DNA of 64,000 bases from JAIQFL01 sp035295745 (GTDB lineage: Bacteria > Acidobacteriota > Terriglobia > Bryobacterales > Bryobacteraceae), in NCBI GenBank assembly GCA_035295745.1, contig DATGIL010000015.1, positions 124,001 to 188,000 of the forward strand, given 5' to 3'. Each line of letters begins with the position of its first letter. Within the stretch, counting starts at the first letter, position 1. The position numbers were made by a program, and so were the translations under genes. Below, piece after piece: positions 18,413-27,252 of the stretch. The notes beneath the pieces were generated by a model that saw nothing but the letters and a program-made list of their open reading frames with translations, was not told where the DNA came from and did not search any database.

Positions 18413-19313
18413 TGGATGCTCCCGTTTCGCGTACGAACACGTCTTCGAGCGTGGGTTTGTGAAGGCCCACGGATTCAATGGTCCCAGGGAACGCCTCCAT
18501 CACTTCCGCAATGAAGCGATGGCCGTTCTGGATCTCCACACGCACATGGCCATCCATGACCGAGGGTGTGACGCCAAAGCGCTCCTCAATTCGTTCCGCC
18601 AGCGACTTGGTATCGTCGGTTTCCAGCACCACCACGTCGCCGCCGATCCCGGAGCGTAGTTGCGTGGGGCTGCCGCTGGCGACGATTTTGCCCTGATGCA
18701 GCAGCACCAGGCGATCGCACTTGTCGGCCTCCTCCAGAATATGCGTGGTCAGCAGAATGGTGACGCCTTCGGTCTGCCGCAGATTTTCCACGTGCTTGGA
18801 AAGGTCGCGGCGTGCGGCCGGATCGAGGCCGGTGGACGCTTCATCCATCAGCAGGATTTGCGGCTGATGGAGCAAAGCTTTGGCGATCTCGACACGGCGG
18901 CGGAGTCCTCCCGATAACGTCTCCACTAAATCTTTAGCCCGGTCGGAGATTCCCAAACGCTCCATCGCGCGATCCATCCGGTCGCGGAGAATCGCGCCGC
19001 TGAGACCATGCAGATGCCCCTGCGCGCGTAGATTCTCTTCGACGGTTAGTGCTTTATCAAGACTTTGCGTCTGAAAGACGACCCCCACGTGCCGCCGCAC
19101 CTCAGACGGGTTGGCTTCGACATCGAATCCGGCGAGCAGCGCGTGCCCTTCCGTCGGCACCATCATCGTGGAGAGAATGCGGAACAGAGTAGACTTACCG
19201 CCGCCGTTCGGGCCGAGCAGTCCGAAGATTTCACCCTTCTTCACCTCGAAGCTGACATTCGAGAGCGCGATCCGTTGACCGTACCGGTGGGTGAGGTTCT
19301 GAACTTGGATCAC
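18405..19313 (-). CDS. ABC transporter ATP-binding protein
   Basis: A 302-residue ATPase: Walker A GPNGGGKST (about residues 34-42), Q-loop VVFQTQSLDKALTVEEN, signature LSGGLRRRVEIAKALL, Walker B ILLMDEASTGLD, switch His in LLTTHILEEADKCD. The extra C-terminal domain (about 220-302) is of the type found in NatA/CcmA-like drug and lipid exporters. It pairs with the downstream permease gene (8-bp overlap). It is in the respiratory operon, overlapping the end of ctaB by 4 bp. Confidence 0.9.
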   Translation of the reverse strand: MIQVQNLTHRYGQRIALSNVSFEVKKGEIFGLLGPNGGGKSTLFRILSTMMVPTEGHALLAGFDVEANPSEVRRHVGVVFQTQSLDKALTVEENLRAQGHLHGLSGAILRDRMDRAMERLGISDRAKDLVETLSGGLRRRVEIAKALLHQPQILLMDEASTGLDPAARRDLSKHVENLRQTEGVTILLTTHILEEADKCDRLVLLHQGKIVASGSPTQLRSGIGGDVVVLETDDTKSLAERIEERFGVTPSVMDGHVRVEIQNGHRFIAEVMEAFPGTIESVGLHKPTLEDVFVRETGASIE

Positions 19314-20188
19314 AGACCTGGCCTATCTATGAGCATAAGCCCGTAGATCAGCGGCAGGTACAACACAGATGTGACCAGAACGGCCCGCGCGCGAAGCATG
19401 GTGCGTTCCACCGCGACCCTTACACCGGAATACAGGAACCACAGGCCGAGCAGGAGTGCCCCAACCAGATAGATGCGGCCCGACATTCCGAGCAGGGCCG
19501 GTGCGAGACTCACCGGAATGAGCGCGATCCCGTAGAGCACAATCTGGCGCGCGGTGGAGCGGCAGTCGGGCTCCACGACCGGCAACATGCGAATGCCGGC
19601 GCGCGCGTAGTCCTCTTTGTACATCCAGGCAATGGAGTAGAAGTGCGGAAATTGCCAAAGGAAAAGGATCGCGAAAAGCACCCATGATTCGCGGGTCAAC
19701 GCTCCCGCTGCGGCAGCATACCCGATCATAGGCGGCATCGCGCCCGGCACCGCGCCGACCGTCGTGGACCACCAGGTCCGCTGCTTCATCGGGGTGTACA
19801 GGAAAAGGTAGCTCGCCAGGGTGAAGGCGCCGATCAGGCCCGAGAGCAGATTCACTCCCAGCCACAATTCCATGAAACCCGCCACGGAGAGGGCCACGCC
19901 GAACAGGCACGCTCGCGGAGCCGACATCTTGCCGGAGGGAAGCGGCCGCTGCATGGTGCGGCGCATGTGGCGATCGGCCTCCCGCTCGTACCACTGGTTC
20001 AAAGCGGCGGTTCCGGACGCAATCAGGCCTGTGCCCAAAATCGTATGGAGGAGCGAAACCAGATGGATGGACTTGAGAAACTCCATCCAGTTCGCAGCGC
20101 CGCGAAGCCCGAAGAAGTAGCCGATCCCAGTGGACATCAGGATCAGCCAGGTAATTCGCGGCTTGGTCAATTCGATGTAATCGCGCAT
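19310..20188 (-). CDS. ctaB: protohaem IX farnesyltransferase (haem O synthase)
   Basis: A 292-residue UbiA-family prenyltransferase that adds the hydroxyethylfarnesyl tail to haem B, giving haem O. The first Asp-rich polyprenyl-diphosphate motif region is NQWYEREADRHMRRTMQRPLP (about 85-105), typical of CtaB. About eight hydrophobic helices follow, including the second conserved segment FLWQFPHFYSIAWMYKEDYARAGI. Its ATG at 20188 shares one base with the stop codon of ctaA (TGATG), so the two haem A genes are coupled. Confidence 0.95.
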   Translation of the reverse strand: MRDYIELTKPRITWLILMSTGIGYFFGLRGAANWMEFLKSIHLVSLLHTILGTGLIASGTAALNQWYEREADRHMRRTMQRPLPSGKMSAPRACLFGVALSVAGFMELWLGVNLLSGLIGAFTLASYLFLYTPMKQRTWWSTTVGAVPGAMPPMIGYAAAAGALTRESWVLFAILFLWQFPHFYSIAWMYKEDYARAGIRMLPVVEPDCRSTARQIVLYGIALIPVSLAPALLGMSGRIYLVGALLLGLWFLYSGVRVAVERTMLRARAVLVTSVLYLPLIYGLMLIDRPGL

Positions 20189-21150
20189 CAGGCGACCGCC
20201 ATTCCTCCGTGGTTCTCTTTTTCGGGTGTGTCTCTATAGACTATCAAAGCCAGTGCCACCGCTGCACCGAAGGCCAGTGCGCCCACCGCCACGTGAGCCA
20301 CCGTAAACGTGATCATCATCGGCATTGGCTGCGGATCGTCCGCCGTGGCAATGCGGCTCATGTATGCAAAGAGGCCCAATGCCACCTGCAAAAACGTCAA
20401 TCCCAGCAGAATCGAGGCCGAACGCCGGTACAACGCATTTTCCATGTACTTCATCAGAATCTGCAAGCCAGCCCACATCACCGCGACTGTCGATACGATG
20501 GCTCCCACAATGTGCGGGACCACGGACGTCGCGCCGTGCCTGACTGCCGCGCCCAGCGCCGTCTGAACAAAAAGAGAGAGAACCGCGATGATCGAGGTGG
20601 CGCGGACACTCCTGTCTGCGGAGTCGAGACTCGTCTCGACGCTTTTCGGCGCGTCCGCAATCTCGGAGCCCCAGACACTTTGCCCTCTTCCATTGGTCTC
20701 GGTAGCCGGACGAAAAGTGTCGACATGAGTGTCGACGCTGCGGACACGACTGTCCGCGCCGCCCACCACTACCGCGACCACCAGGCCGAAGCAGAGTTGC
20801 GCCAAACACGCGTGGGCAACGCTCAAAGCCTTGGGATCGAAGAACCGGACGGCTGCGCCGCCGAGCAGCGCCTGCGCCACGACGGTAACCAGAACCGTCC
20901 AGCCGAGTTTCGTCCGCAGCCACAAAGCCAGAATCAGAATTAATACGGATACGGTAGCCGCCAATAAACGATGGGCAAATTCAAAGCGGATGCCGCCTTC
21001 GAGTGGAGGAATCAGGCGGCCCCAGGCAAGCGGCCAATCGGGAATGGAAAGCGCAGCGTCGTTACTCGTGACCAGCGCGCCGGCAACCACCAGCAGCAGC
21101 GTAAACCCCAGCACCAGTATCGAATACCGGTACAACCAGGCATTCTCCAT
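20188..21150 (-). CDS. ctaA: haem A synthase with in-frame repeat insertion
   Basis: A 320-residue COX15/CtaA protein, which converts haem O to haem A. Membrane helices and His ligands are visible in both halves (FEFAHRLLAATVSVLI, SVAHACLAQLCFGLV, VPHIVGAIVSTVAVMWA, FTVAHVAVGALAFG). Between helix 4 and helix 5, about residues 131-185 are the translation of a family A repeat (nucleotides 20597-20762); the frame is preserved. In B. subtilis-type CtaA this position is the linker between the two four-helix halves, so the insertion may be tolerated. I use ATG 21150; a further 17 residues upstream are possible. Ends in a one-base overlap with ctaB. Confidence 0.9.
   Translation of the reverse strand: MENAWLYRYSILVLGFTLLLVVAGALVTSNDAALSIPDWPLAWGRLIPPLEGGIRFEFAHRLLAATVSVLILILALWLRTKLGWTVLVTVVAQALLGGAAVRFFDPKALSVAHACLAQLCFGLVVAVVVGGADSRVRSVDTHVDTFRPATETNGRGQSVWGSEIADAPKSVETSLDSADRSVRATSIIAVLSLFVQTALGAAVRHGATSVVPHIVGAIVSTVAVMWAGLQILMKYMENALYRRSASILLGLTFLQVALGLFAYMSRIATADDPQPMPMMITFTVAHVAVGALAFGAAVALALIVYRDTPEKENHGGMAVA
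20597..20762. repeat. palindromic repeat pair (family A), copy 2, inside ctaA
   Basis: Left half GTGGCGCGGACACTCCTGTC (20597) and right half GACTGTCCGCGCC (ending about 20760) are imperfect inverted copies of about 50 bp, separated by a unique spacer of about 60 bp. Nested palindromes are CGGACA..TGTCTG and GTCGAGA..TCTCGAC. It lies wholly within the ctaA reading frame without a stop codon. Confidence 0.88.
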
Positions 21151-21205
21151 AAAGGACGTAGGGCAGGCCAATGACTTGAACACTGACCTGCCCCGTCTCA
21201 ATCCA

Positions 21206-21997
21206 CTATCCCTTGATCGTGAAATCCTGAGTCTTGCTGTCCTTCGCTCCTACCGTGATCGTCTGGTCCTGCGTACCGAACTTCTCATGCCAGACTTCAA
21301 TCGTGTAGGTGCCCGGGGGCAGGCCTTTAATGGTGTAGCTGCCGTCATCGCCGGTCACCGCATAGAACGGGTTCGAGACCACGCCGATGTAAGCGCGCAT
21401 CCAGGGGTGGATATTGCACTTCACCGGAATCATCACTTCCTGGCGCGGGAAGCTCTTCATCTTGTCTTCGCTGCCGGGAGCCTGCGACTCGTTCCACTCG
21501 CTGTTGACCGTAGGTTGGGGATGGATATTGTGATTGGTTGGATCGCTCGTTTTGATATCGATATTCTGGCCGGCCATCACTCCGATCACGTGCGGGCTGT
21601 ACATGCAGCCTTTCTGATCGAGCGTTACCGCCGTGGTCGGAACCTGCCAGGTTTTATCCGGAAGTCCCGACTTGATCCACACGAAAGCATCCTTCAGCGT
21701 ACCGTTGTCGTTGACCTGAACCTCTTCCGACTTCTGCGGCGACGATGCGTGCGCCCGCATGCAGACCGGATTGGCCGACATGTCGATGGGTTTCATCGTA
21801 GGCTTGGCGCCATCGAACGTTACCTTGCCGGTAATCGTTGCGCCGTTCTCCATGTCCGGTGTAGCCGATCCACCTGCGGCGGGAGCACCGCTATCCGGCG
21901 CCTTGGGAGTTTCCGCCGTCTTCGTATCCCCGCCTCCACCGCAACTTACCAGGGAGACGGCACAAACCAACCCTACTCCGATCCAAATCTTCTTCAT
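21206..21997 (-). CDS. cupredoxin-like / carboxypeptidase-regulatory-domain lipoprotein
   Basis: A 263-residue lipoprotein: signal peptide with lipobox LVSC (Cys at 19), a Gly/Ala/Pro-rich linker, then a cupredoxin-like domain. The possible copper ligands follow blue-copper spacing: His in NHNIHPQP, then Cys, His and Met in VKCNIHPWM. A C-terminal carboxypeptidase-regulatory-like beta sandwich follows (DGSYTIKGLPPGTYTIEVWHEKFG). It could shuttle electrons from the cytochrome complex to an oxidase. The ATG is preceded by a strong AGGAGG on the minus strand, a much better ribosome binding site than those of its neighbours. Confidence 0.82.
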   Translation of the reverse strand: MKKIWIGVGLVCAVSLVSCGGGGDTKTAETPKAPDSGAPAAGGSATPDMENGATITGKVTFDGAKPTMKPIDMSANPVCMRAHASSPQKSEEVQVNDNGTLKDAFVWIKSGLPDKTWQVPTTAVTLDQKGCMYSPHVIGVMAGQNIDIKTSDPTNHNIHPQPTVNSEWNESQAPGSEDKMKSFPRQEVMIPVKCNIHPWMRAYIGVVSNPFYAVTGDDGSYTIKGLPPGTYTIEVWHEKFGTQDQTITVGAKDSKTQDFTIKG

Positions 21998-22083
21998 AGC
22001 TCTGAGAGCCTCCTTATTATGAAATCTTGACCGGGCCTAGGCGGGGCGGGCTGGTCAGAGGCCCACCCCACGTGCATATCAAC

Positions 22084-25000
22084 TCAATTCCCGGTGTTGG
22101 CTGTGCGCAAACGGCCCAACTCGTCGGGAGTGAACTGGAACATGTAGCGCACCAGCAGATCGGCGTGGTCCTTCGGGTACCCGTTGAAGCTGGGAGGCGT
22201 AGGACCAGCGAACACCCACCGGTTATCTTCGTGACGGAACAAGCCGGATGGCATGGCCGTTCCCGGACTCATCATAGCGGGATCGAGCATCCATCGCTTC
22301 GTCCAGCCAGGCTTGAGCCGTTCCTTGGCGACGGTGAAATTGGGAGCCGTCGCGTGGGAGTCGTGCTTGGCGTCGCCGGTCATGTGGCACTTCAAACAGG
22401 GCGCGCCTTCACTGGTGAAGAGGGCCCGCGCCATGCCGCGCTCCTGGTCGGTGAGCGGATCCAACTCCTCGGCGATAAAGGGCTGGGCCTGCGAAGAGAG
22501 CGCCTCGAAGAAACGCACGAGTTTGCGAATCTCGCCGTCCGAGAAGCTGAACGTGGGCATCCGCACCTTTAGATACTGGCGGACACCGTCGCGATTCGTG
22601 TCATTATCCGACAGTGCCGGGTTATTGAGGAAGCGCATCAGCCAATCCGGGCGAACGCGGGCACCCTCGCCGATGAGCGTTGGCGGCTTCTGGTCTTTCC
22701 AGTCGGGATCCTGGTACTTGGCGAGCGTGTCGAATGTGGTGGTCTGCCCAACGTGAACCTTATGGCAGCCCATGCAGTTGTATTTACGCACCACCCACCA
22801 GCCGTCGATGATGTCCTGCCGCTGGTCGGTGGGGGAATAGAAATAGCGCGCCGGGACACTCGCGTCTACGGAGCCTTCGAGGAAAGTATCTACCGCATCG
22901 ATCTCTGCCTTCGAGAAATTGAAGTTCGGCATCTTGAGCCGATCCTGCGGAGCCTTCTCCTTGCCGGTGTCGTAGATCGCCGGATTCTGTAGCTTGTGCT
23001 CGAAGAAGCCCTTGTGCGTCTCCCATCCTTCGCGCTCCGCCTCGTGTCCGAGAAGCGCAAAGTCGAGACGCTCGATAGGCTTGGAACCTTCCTTCGTCAA
23101 TTCGGTGCCAATGCGCTGCTCTTCTTCCAGGCCGGCGATTTCGTGGCAGCCTGCGCATCCGTAATTGCGAACCAGGGAGAGTCCCGTGTTCTTCAGGTTC
23201 GGGTCGTCCAGGTAGTCGGCGTTCGCGAAGCCGGGATTGTCGCGCTTTTTGGTCATCAGGTAGCTGGCGATGTCGCGCGCTTCGTCCTCGGTCAGCCGCA
23301 GACTGGGCATCGGAGTCATCTGTTGCACCTGCAGTTCATGCCCGTCGTTGGGGCACTTGCTATGTTCCAAGTCGAAGACGTAGGGCAGATTGTGCTTGTC
23401 GTAATCGGCCTTGGTCAAGTCTCGCTTCTCGAAGGTGCAATACGGCGCCGTACGCTGCCGCGGATTGTGCACCCAGCGCACGATGTAATCGTAGTTGGCC
23501 TTCTCGCCTTCACGGCTCAGGTTGGCGGCAAAGGTGCCTCCCTGCTTCTGGCTGCCCTCACCCATCGAGTGGCAGGCCATGCAGCCGCGGGTCTCAAAAG
23601 CTTCCTTGCCTTTTTCGGGATCGCCAGGCTTCTGCTGCGGCAGATCGCCGGTAACGCCCGATTGCCAGATGAATGCGGCGATCGCGCGGATCTGCGACTC
23701 GTCCGTGGGGCCGCCAGGCTGGAGGCGGAAGGTGGGCATCTTGGTGCCTTCGCGCCAGGCGTGCGGGTCCTTGAGCCAAACCGGAATCCACTCTTTCTTG
23801 AGTTTCATCCGCACTTCCTTCAGGCTCGGACCGACTTTCTTCACTTCGCGCACCAGTTCGTGCGACCGCATGTCGAGTTGTTCGATTTTGGCATCCAGTC
23901 CGGTGGAACGGACCTTCAGATCGTTGGATTCCTGGAAGAGCTTCTTGGCCTCGGCATCGGGTGTTCTGGGATTGTTGGCCTTCGTCTCGTCGAAACCGGC
24001 ATCGCGCAGCCACTCGGCCTTCTGTTGCGTGAGCGAGCGGATCTGCTGATTCACAGTGGTGATTTCATCGGCTTCGCGGTCGAAGCCTTCGTAGCGATGA
24101 CAGCCCATGCAACCGCGCAGGCGGAAGATCTCGCGGCCTGCATTGAGCACGTTGGCGTCTTCGGTCACGATCTCCTTCACGTGGCACTGCTGGCATCCGG
24201 CTTCGATGTTTTCCTTGTGGTGCAAGGGCCAGAGCCAGTATTTGTTGTAGCCGTGCGCCTTCTCGACGCTCGAGAGCGCTACGCCGTTGCCGCCGTGGCA
24301 GGGAGTGCAGCCAAAGGTCTCGGGATCGTGAATTTTCAGCAGCTCCTTGTCGGGATGGCTGGCGAACACCGGATTGTTGCCCATAGCCGCGGCGGTCAGC
24401 ACCACGGGCTCGCGCGTGCCCAGGTGGCAGGATTCGCAACGGTCCACCAGATCGACATCCTTCACATGAATCTGTCGGATCTTGACATCGAAGTTGGACA
24501 GCGAGTTTTGGACTGCCTGAATCGTGTCCGTGCTGGCATTGGGCAATCGGTCGGCCAGGTACTGGTCGCGTTTCGCGCGAAGATCCGTGGCCGCCTTCAT
24601 GATCTCGACGCGGCGTTGCAGGGCTGCGGCTTTTTCGTCCTTCCATGCCTGCAGTTGTTTCGCCATTTCGTCGAATTTCATCTCGCGCTTGGTCACCGTA
24701 CCGTCCGGATTGGGGATAGCGACGGTTTGCGTTTCGTTCTTGAGGCCTTCAATCTCTTTACGCAAGTCGTTCTTGTGGCTCTCGCTCCCGGAGACCTCAA
24801 TCTCGTAAGTCAAGGCGCCAATATGCGCGCGCACTACCTGGAAGGGATCGTTGAGTGCCAGGATCTTGGGGACCAGTTCCTCGTTGACCTTTTTATCGAT
24901 GGCGGAAGCCTCAGGCATTGCCGCCTTCTCGGCGGCCTGCATGTCTTGGTCGATCTTCTGATATTCGGGAGAAGAACGGATCTGCTTCTCGAACGCCGCC

Positions 25001-25194
25001 TCACCCTGCCGGGCGTTCGCCAGATATCTGGAATAGAGCTTTTCGAAACGCGACTGATAGTCTTTCCACGGACGAATTCCGTAGATTTCGTCATAGAGGC
25101 CCCACGCCATGGAAAGGACCAGAAGCACCGACCAGAAGAAGAGCTGTTTGCTCAGCGATGAATGGACTACCGGATCTTTATCTTGATCGCTCAT
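22084..25194 (-). CDS. membrane-anchored octahaem cytochrome c
   Basis: A 1036-residue protein with one N-terminal membrane helix (about 15-33), then about 200 residues of charged, coiled-coil-like sequence, then eight CXXCH haem c sites in the order CESCH, CTPCH, CQQCH, CMGCH, CMACH, CAGCH, CMGCH, CLKCH (at about 250, 297, 335, 363, 540, 682, 809 and 935). Several Met and His residues downstream could be distal ligands. It lies 8 bp after the cytochrome b C-half gene, in the position of cytochrome c1 or f, so it is probably the electron-exit subunit of the quinol-oxidising complex. No family with this exact architecture is named here with certainty. Confidence 0.9.
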   Translation of the reverse strand: MSDQDKDPVVHSSLSKQLFFWSVLLVLSMAWGLYDEIYGIRPWKDYQSRFEKLYSRYLANARQGEAAFEKQIRSSPEYQKIDQDMQAAEKAAMPEASAIDKKVNEELVPKILALNDPFQVVRAHIGALTYEIEVSGSESHKNDLRKEIEGLKNETQTVAIPNPDGTVTKREMKFDEMAKQLQAWKDEKAAALQRRVEIMKAATDLRAKRDQYLADRLPNASTDTIQAVQNSLSNFDVKIRQIHVKDVDLVDRCESCHLGTREPVVLTAAAMGNNPVFASHPDKELLKIHDPETFGCTPCHGGNGVALSSVEKAHGYNKYWLWPLHHKENIEAGCQQCHVKEIVTEDANVLNAGREIFRLRGCMGCHRYEGFDREADEITTVNQQIRSLTQQKAEWLRDAGFDETKANNPRTPDAEAKKLFQESNDLKVRSTGLDAKIEQLDMRSHELVREVKKVGPSLKEVRMKLKKEWIPVWLKDPHAWREGTKMPTFRLQPGGPTDESQIRAIAAFIWQSGVTGDLPQQKPGDPEKGKEAFETRGCMACHSMGEGSQKQGGTFAANLSREGEKANYDYIVRWVHNPRQRTAPYCTFEKRDLTKADYDKHNLPYVFDLEHSKCPNDGHELQVQQMTPMPSLRLTEDEARDIASYLMTKKRDNPGFANADYLDDPNLKNTGLSLVRNYGCAGCHEIAGLEEEQRIGTELTKEGSKPIERLDFALLGHEAEREGWETHKGFFEHKLQNPAIYDTGKEKAPQDRLKMPNFNFSKAEIDAVDTFLEGSVDASVPARYFYSPTDQRQDIIDGWWVVRKYNCMGCHKVHVGQTTTFDTLAKYQDPDWKDQKPPTLIGEGARVRPDWLMRFLNNPALSDNDTNRDGVRQYLKVRMPTFSFSDGEIRKLVRFFEALSSQAQPFIAEELDPLTDQERGMARALFTSEGAPCLKCHMTGDAKHDSHATAPNFTVAKERLKPGWTKRWMLDPAMMSPGTAMPSGLFRHEDNRWVFAGPTPPSFNGYPKDHADLLVRYMFQFTPDELGRLRTANTGN

Positions 25195-25202
25195 AGTTCG
25201 GC

Positions 25203-26138
25203 TCAGATGTTAAACCAGGGGGTTACCCAAATGTATTTGATGCGGAACAACAGGCGTACCAAAATCTTCACAGGCAGCGACAGCATGATGACCAGGAACA
25301 TCTGCATCACCGAGTACTGCAGCACGCTCATCCGCGCGTAAATCTTGCGATTGAACGGCGTCTTGACGATCAGCTTGTGAATGCCGATGGCCGCGGCGAC
25401 GCAGTACAGACCGATCACGATCCCGCCGAAGATGAACTTGCCGACCTTGCCGCTAATTCCAAAAATATCCGGCAGGTCGCGGTTGACCTCGAAGATCAGG
25501 CGGTTGTGGTCCCAGGTGGTGCCTGGCCAGAACCACATCCATCCAGGACCTCGGATCAGCGTACCGATCACGATCATCGAAACCCACAGAACGATGAAGC
25601 CGAAGATAAAGGTCAGGATCGAAAACTTGCGTTGCTTATAGGTGTAATAGCCGTTGCCCAGCGGGTTGGTATCAATGTACGGAATCACCATCAGCCCCAC
25701 GATGATTAGCGAGGGCATAACCACGCCGGCCATCCAGGGGTCGAAGTATACCAGCATCTCCTGGAGCCCCAGGAAGTACCAGGGCGCCTTGGAAGGATTC
25801 ATGGTAAGGGTTGGATTCGCGGGTTCTTCGAGTGGCGCATTCAGCGTGATCGACCAAACCATCAGGATGACGGTCACAATGATGGCGGCCAGAAACTCGA
25901 TGCGCAGCAGGTACGGCCAGACGTGCACTTCGCGCGCCCAGCCGGCTTTAAACGGTTGGACCTTGCGGTGATGCGTCTTCGCCATCGCGGGATCGCCTTC
26001 CAACTGCGCGATCAACCGGTCATTAGCAAACGCCTGACGCATTCCGTACCAGGTATAAAACGGGACGACGAACAGAAGCAGCACGATCGGCACATTGTCC
26101 GGAAGGCTGACGATAGTCCAGAGTTGATGAAGATCCAT
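25203..26138 (-). CDS. cytochrome b C-terminal half (subunit IV-like)
   Basis: A 311-residue membrane protein matching the cytochrome b C-terminal domain. The quinol-site loop reads APWYFLGLQEML (the PEWY-type motif, with Ala-Pro in place of Pro-Glu), and the following helices (MAGVVMPSLIIVGLMVIPYIDTN, FIFGFIVLWVSMIVIGTLIRGPGW) fit the family. It is longer than b6f subunit IV (about 160) because of N-terminal and C-terminal extensions, including a last pair of helices. It is encoded separately from the N-half, as in b6f-type complexes. Confidence 0.9.
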   Translation of the reverse strand: MDLHQLWTIVSLPDNVPIVLLLFVVPFYTWYGMRQAFANDRLIAQLEGDPAMAKTHHRKVQPFKAGWAREVHVWPYLLRIEFLAAIIVTVILMVWSITLNAPLEEPANPTLTMNPSKAPWYFLGLQEMLVYFDPWMAGVVMPSLIIVGLMVIPYIDTNPLGNGYYTYKQRKFSILTFIFGFIVLWVSMIVIGTLIRGPGWMWFWPGTTWDHNRLIFEVNRDLPDIFGISGKVGKFIFGGIVIGLYCVAAAIGIHKLIVKTPFNRKIYARMSVLQYSVMQMFLVIMLSLPVKILVRLLFRIKYIWVTPWFNI

Positions 26139-26157
26139 GAGGCACCTTTAGCAAACG

Positions 26158-26280
26158 GGGCCAGGAGCCGGGGGCCGGGGGCCAGGGAAATGCAACTCGC
26201 TACGCTCGCGCAATTGAGTGGATTGCGAGCGAAGCGAGCAACTGATCCCTGGCCCCCGGCCCCTGGCCCCCGGCCCCAGT
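26158..26280. repeat. GC-rich inverted repeat between the two cytochrome b genes
   Basis: The arms are GGGCCAGGAGCCGGGGGCCG... (from 26158) and its partner TCCCTGGCCCCCGGCCCCTG... (to 26280). The inner part carries a second inverted repeat (CGCTACGCTCGCGCAATT against ATTGCGAGCGAAGCGAG). The whole could fold into one long stem of over 50 bp with interruptions. It fills the 142-bp gap in the operon and might stabilise the upstream transcript segment or cause partial termination. No T-run follows on the coding (minus) strand. Confidence 0.75.
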
Positions 26281-26281
26281 T

Positions 26282-27241
26282 TCATATCTTTTTCACGTCC
26301 TTGATTTCGCTTTCCAGCACGACTGGCGCGGGGCCGGAGATGCCGCCGTCCTTGCGGACGCGCCAGAAGTGCACCACCATGAAGGCCGACGCGATGATCG
26401 GGATGGCGACGCAGTGCCAGATGTAGGCGCGCAGCAGAGCGTTGGCATCCACGATGGATCCGCCCAACAGGCCGAATCGCACGTCGTTGTACGGCGTCAT
26501 GTTCAGGAACTGCCCGAAGGGACCGGCGTGGCCGAGCAGGGGTGTCGCACGCGCCATGTTCGTGCCGACGGTAACCGCCCAGAAGCCCAACTGATCGTCC
26601 GGCAACAGGTACCCGGTGAAGCTGAGCAGCAGAGTGAGCACAAGCAGCAACACGCCTACCACCCAGTTGAATTCCCGCGGCTTCTTGTAAGAGCCCGTCA
26701 GGAAGACGCGGAACATGTGCAACTCCACCATGATCACCATCAGGTGGGCGCCCCAGCGATGCATGTTGCGCAGCAGCTTGCCGAAGGGGACATCGCTCTC
26801 CAGGTACAAGATGTCCCGGAATGCCACGACCTTCGACGGGTGATAGTAAAACATCAACAACGTGCCGGTAAACACGAGCGTGATGTAGACGTAGAACGTC
26901 ATGCCGCCCATGCCCCAGGTGTAGTTGTACGCGACCGCATCGCGATTGATTTTGGCGGGATGGAGATGCAGGAAGACGTTGCTGAGTACGCCGAGCGCCC
27001 GGCTGCGCGGAGTTTCGTCGTGCTTGACGCGCAGTACCGATTTCCAGACGTCCGTCTTCTCGGGAGCCTTGATGGTCTCCTTCAGTTCTTCGACGGCCTT
27101 GGATTGCACGGCTTTGGCATTGGCGACGACGGTGGCCAGCTTGCCTCCGCCGTTTCCGCCGGAACCGTTACCGCCGCCGTTGCCGCCCGCAGGCGCACCC
27201 GTGGGCGCCGGATTTCCGTTGTGTCCGTTTGTTTCTGGCAT
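26282..27241 (-). CDS. cytochrome b6-like (N-terminal half of cytochrome b)
   Basis: A 319-residue protein: a Gly/Asn/Ala-rich soluble N-terminus (about 1-40) and four helices with the two haem-b His pairs ([15 protein letters not shown] and [16 protein letters not shown]). In the second pair 14 residues lie between the histidines, the spacing of cytochrome b6 rather than mitochondrial cytochrome b. [17 protein letters not shown] is also b6-like. It is the quinol-oxidising core with the Rieske gene upstream. Its ATG lies about 11 bp after the Rieske stop. Confidence 0.92.
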   Translation of the reverse strand: MPETNGHNGNPAPTGAPAGGNGGGNGSGGNGGGKLATVVANAKAVQSKAVEELKETIKAPEKTDVWKSVLRVKHDETPRSRALGVLSNVFLHLHPAKINRDAVAYNYTWGMGGMTFYVYITLVFTGTLLMFYYHPSKVVAFRDILYLESDVPFGKLLRNMHRWGAHLMVIMVELHMFRVFLTGSYKKPREFNWVVGVLLLVLTLLLSFTGYLLPDDQLGFWAVTVGTNMARATPLLGHAGPFGQFLNMTPYNDVRFGLLGGSIVDANALLRAYIWHCVAIPIIASAFMVVHFWRVRKDGGISGPAPVVLESEIKDVKKI

Positions 27242-27252
27242 GGTTCAGAACC

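Noticed and set aside
22996..25161. Long open frame (about 720 codons) on the plus strand opposite the octahaem cytochrome gene
   Set aside because: Shadow frame: no recognisable domains or start context, while the minus strand encodes eight haem motifs.
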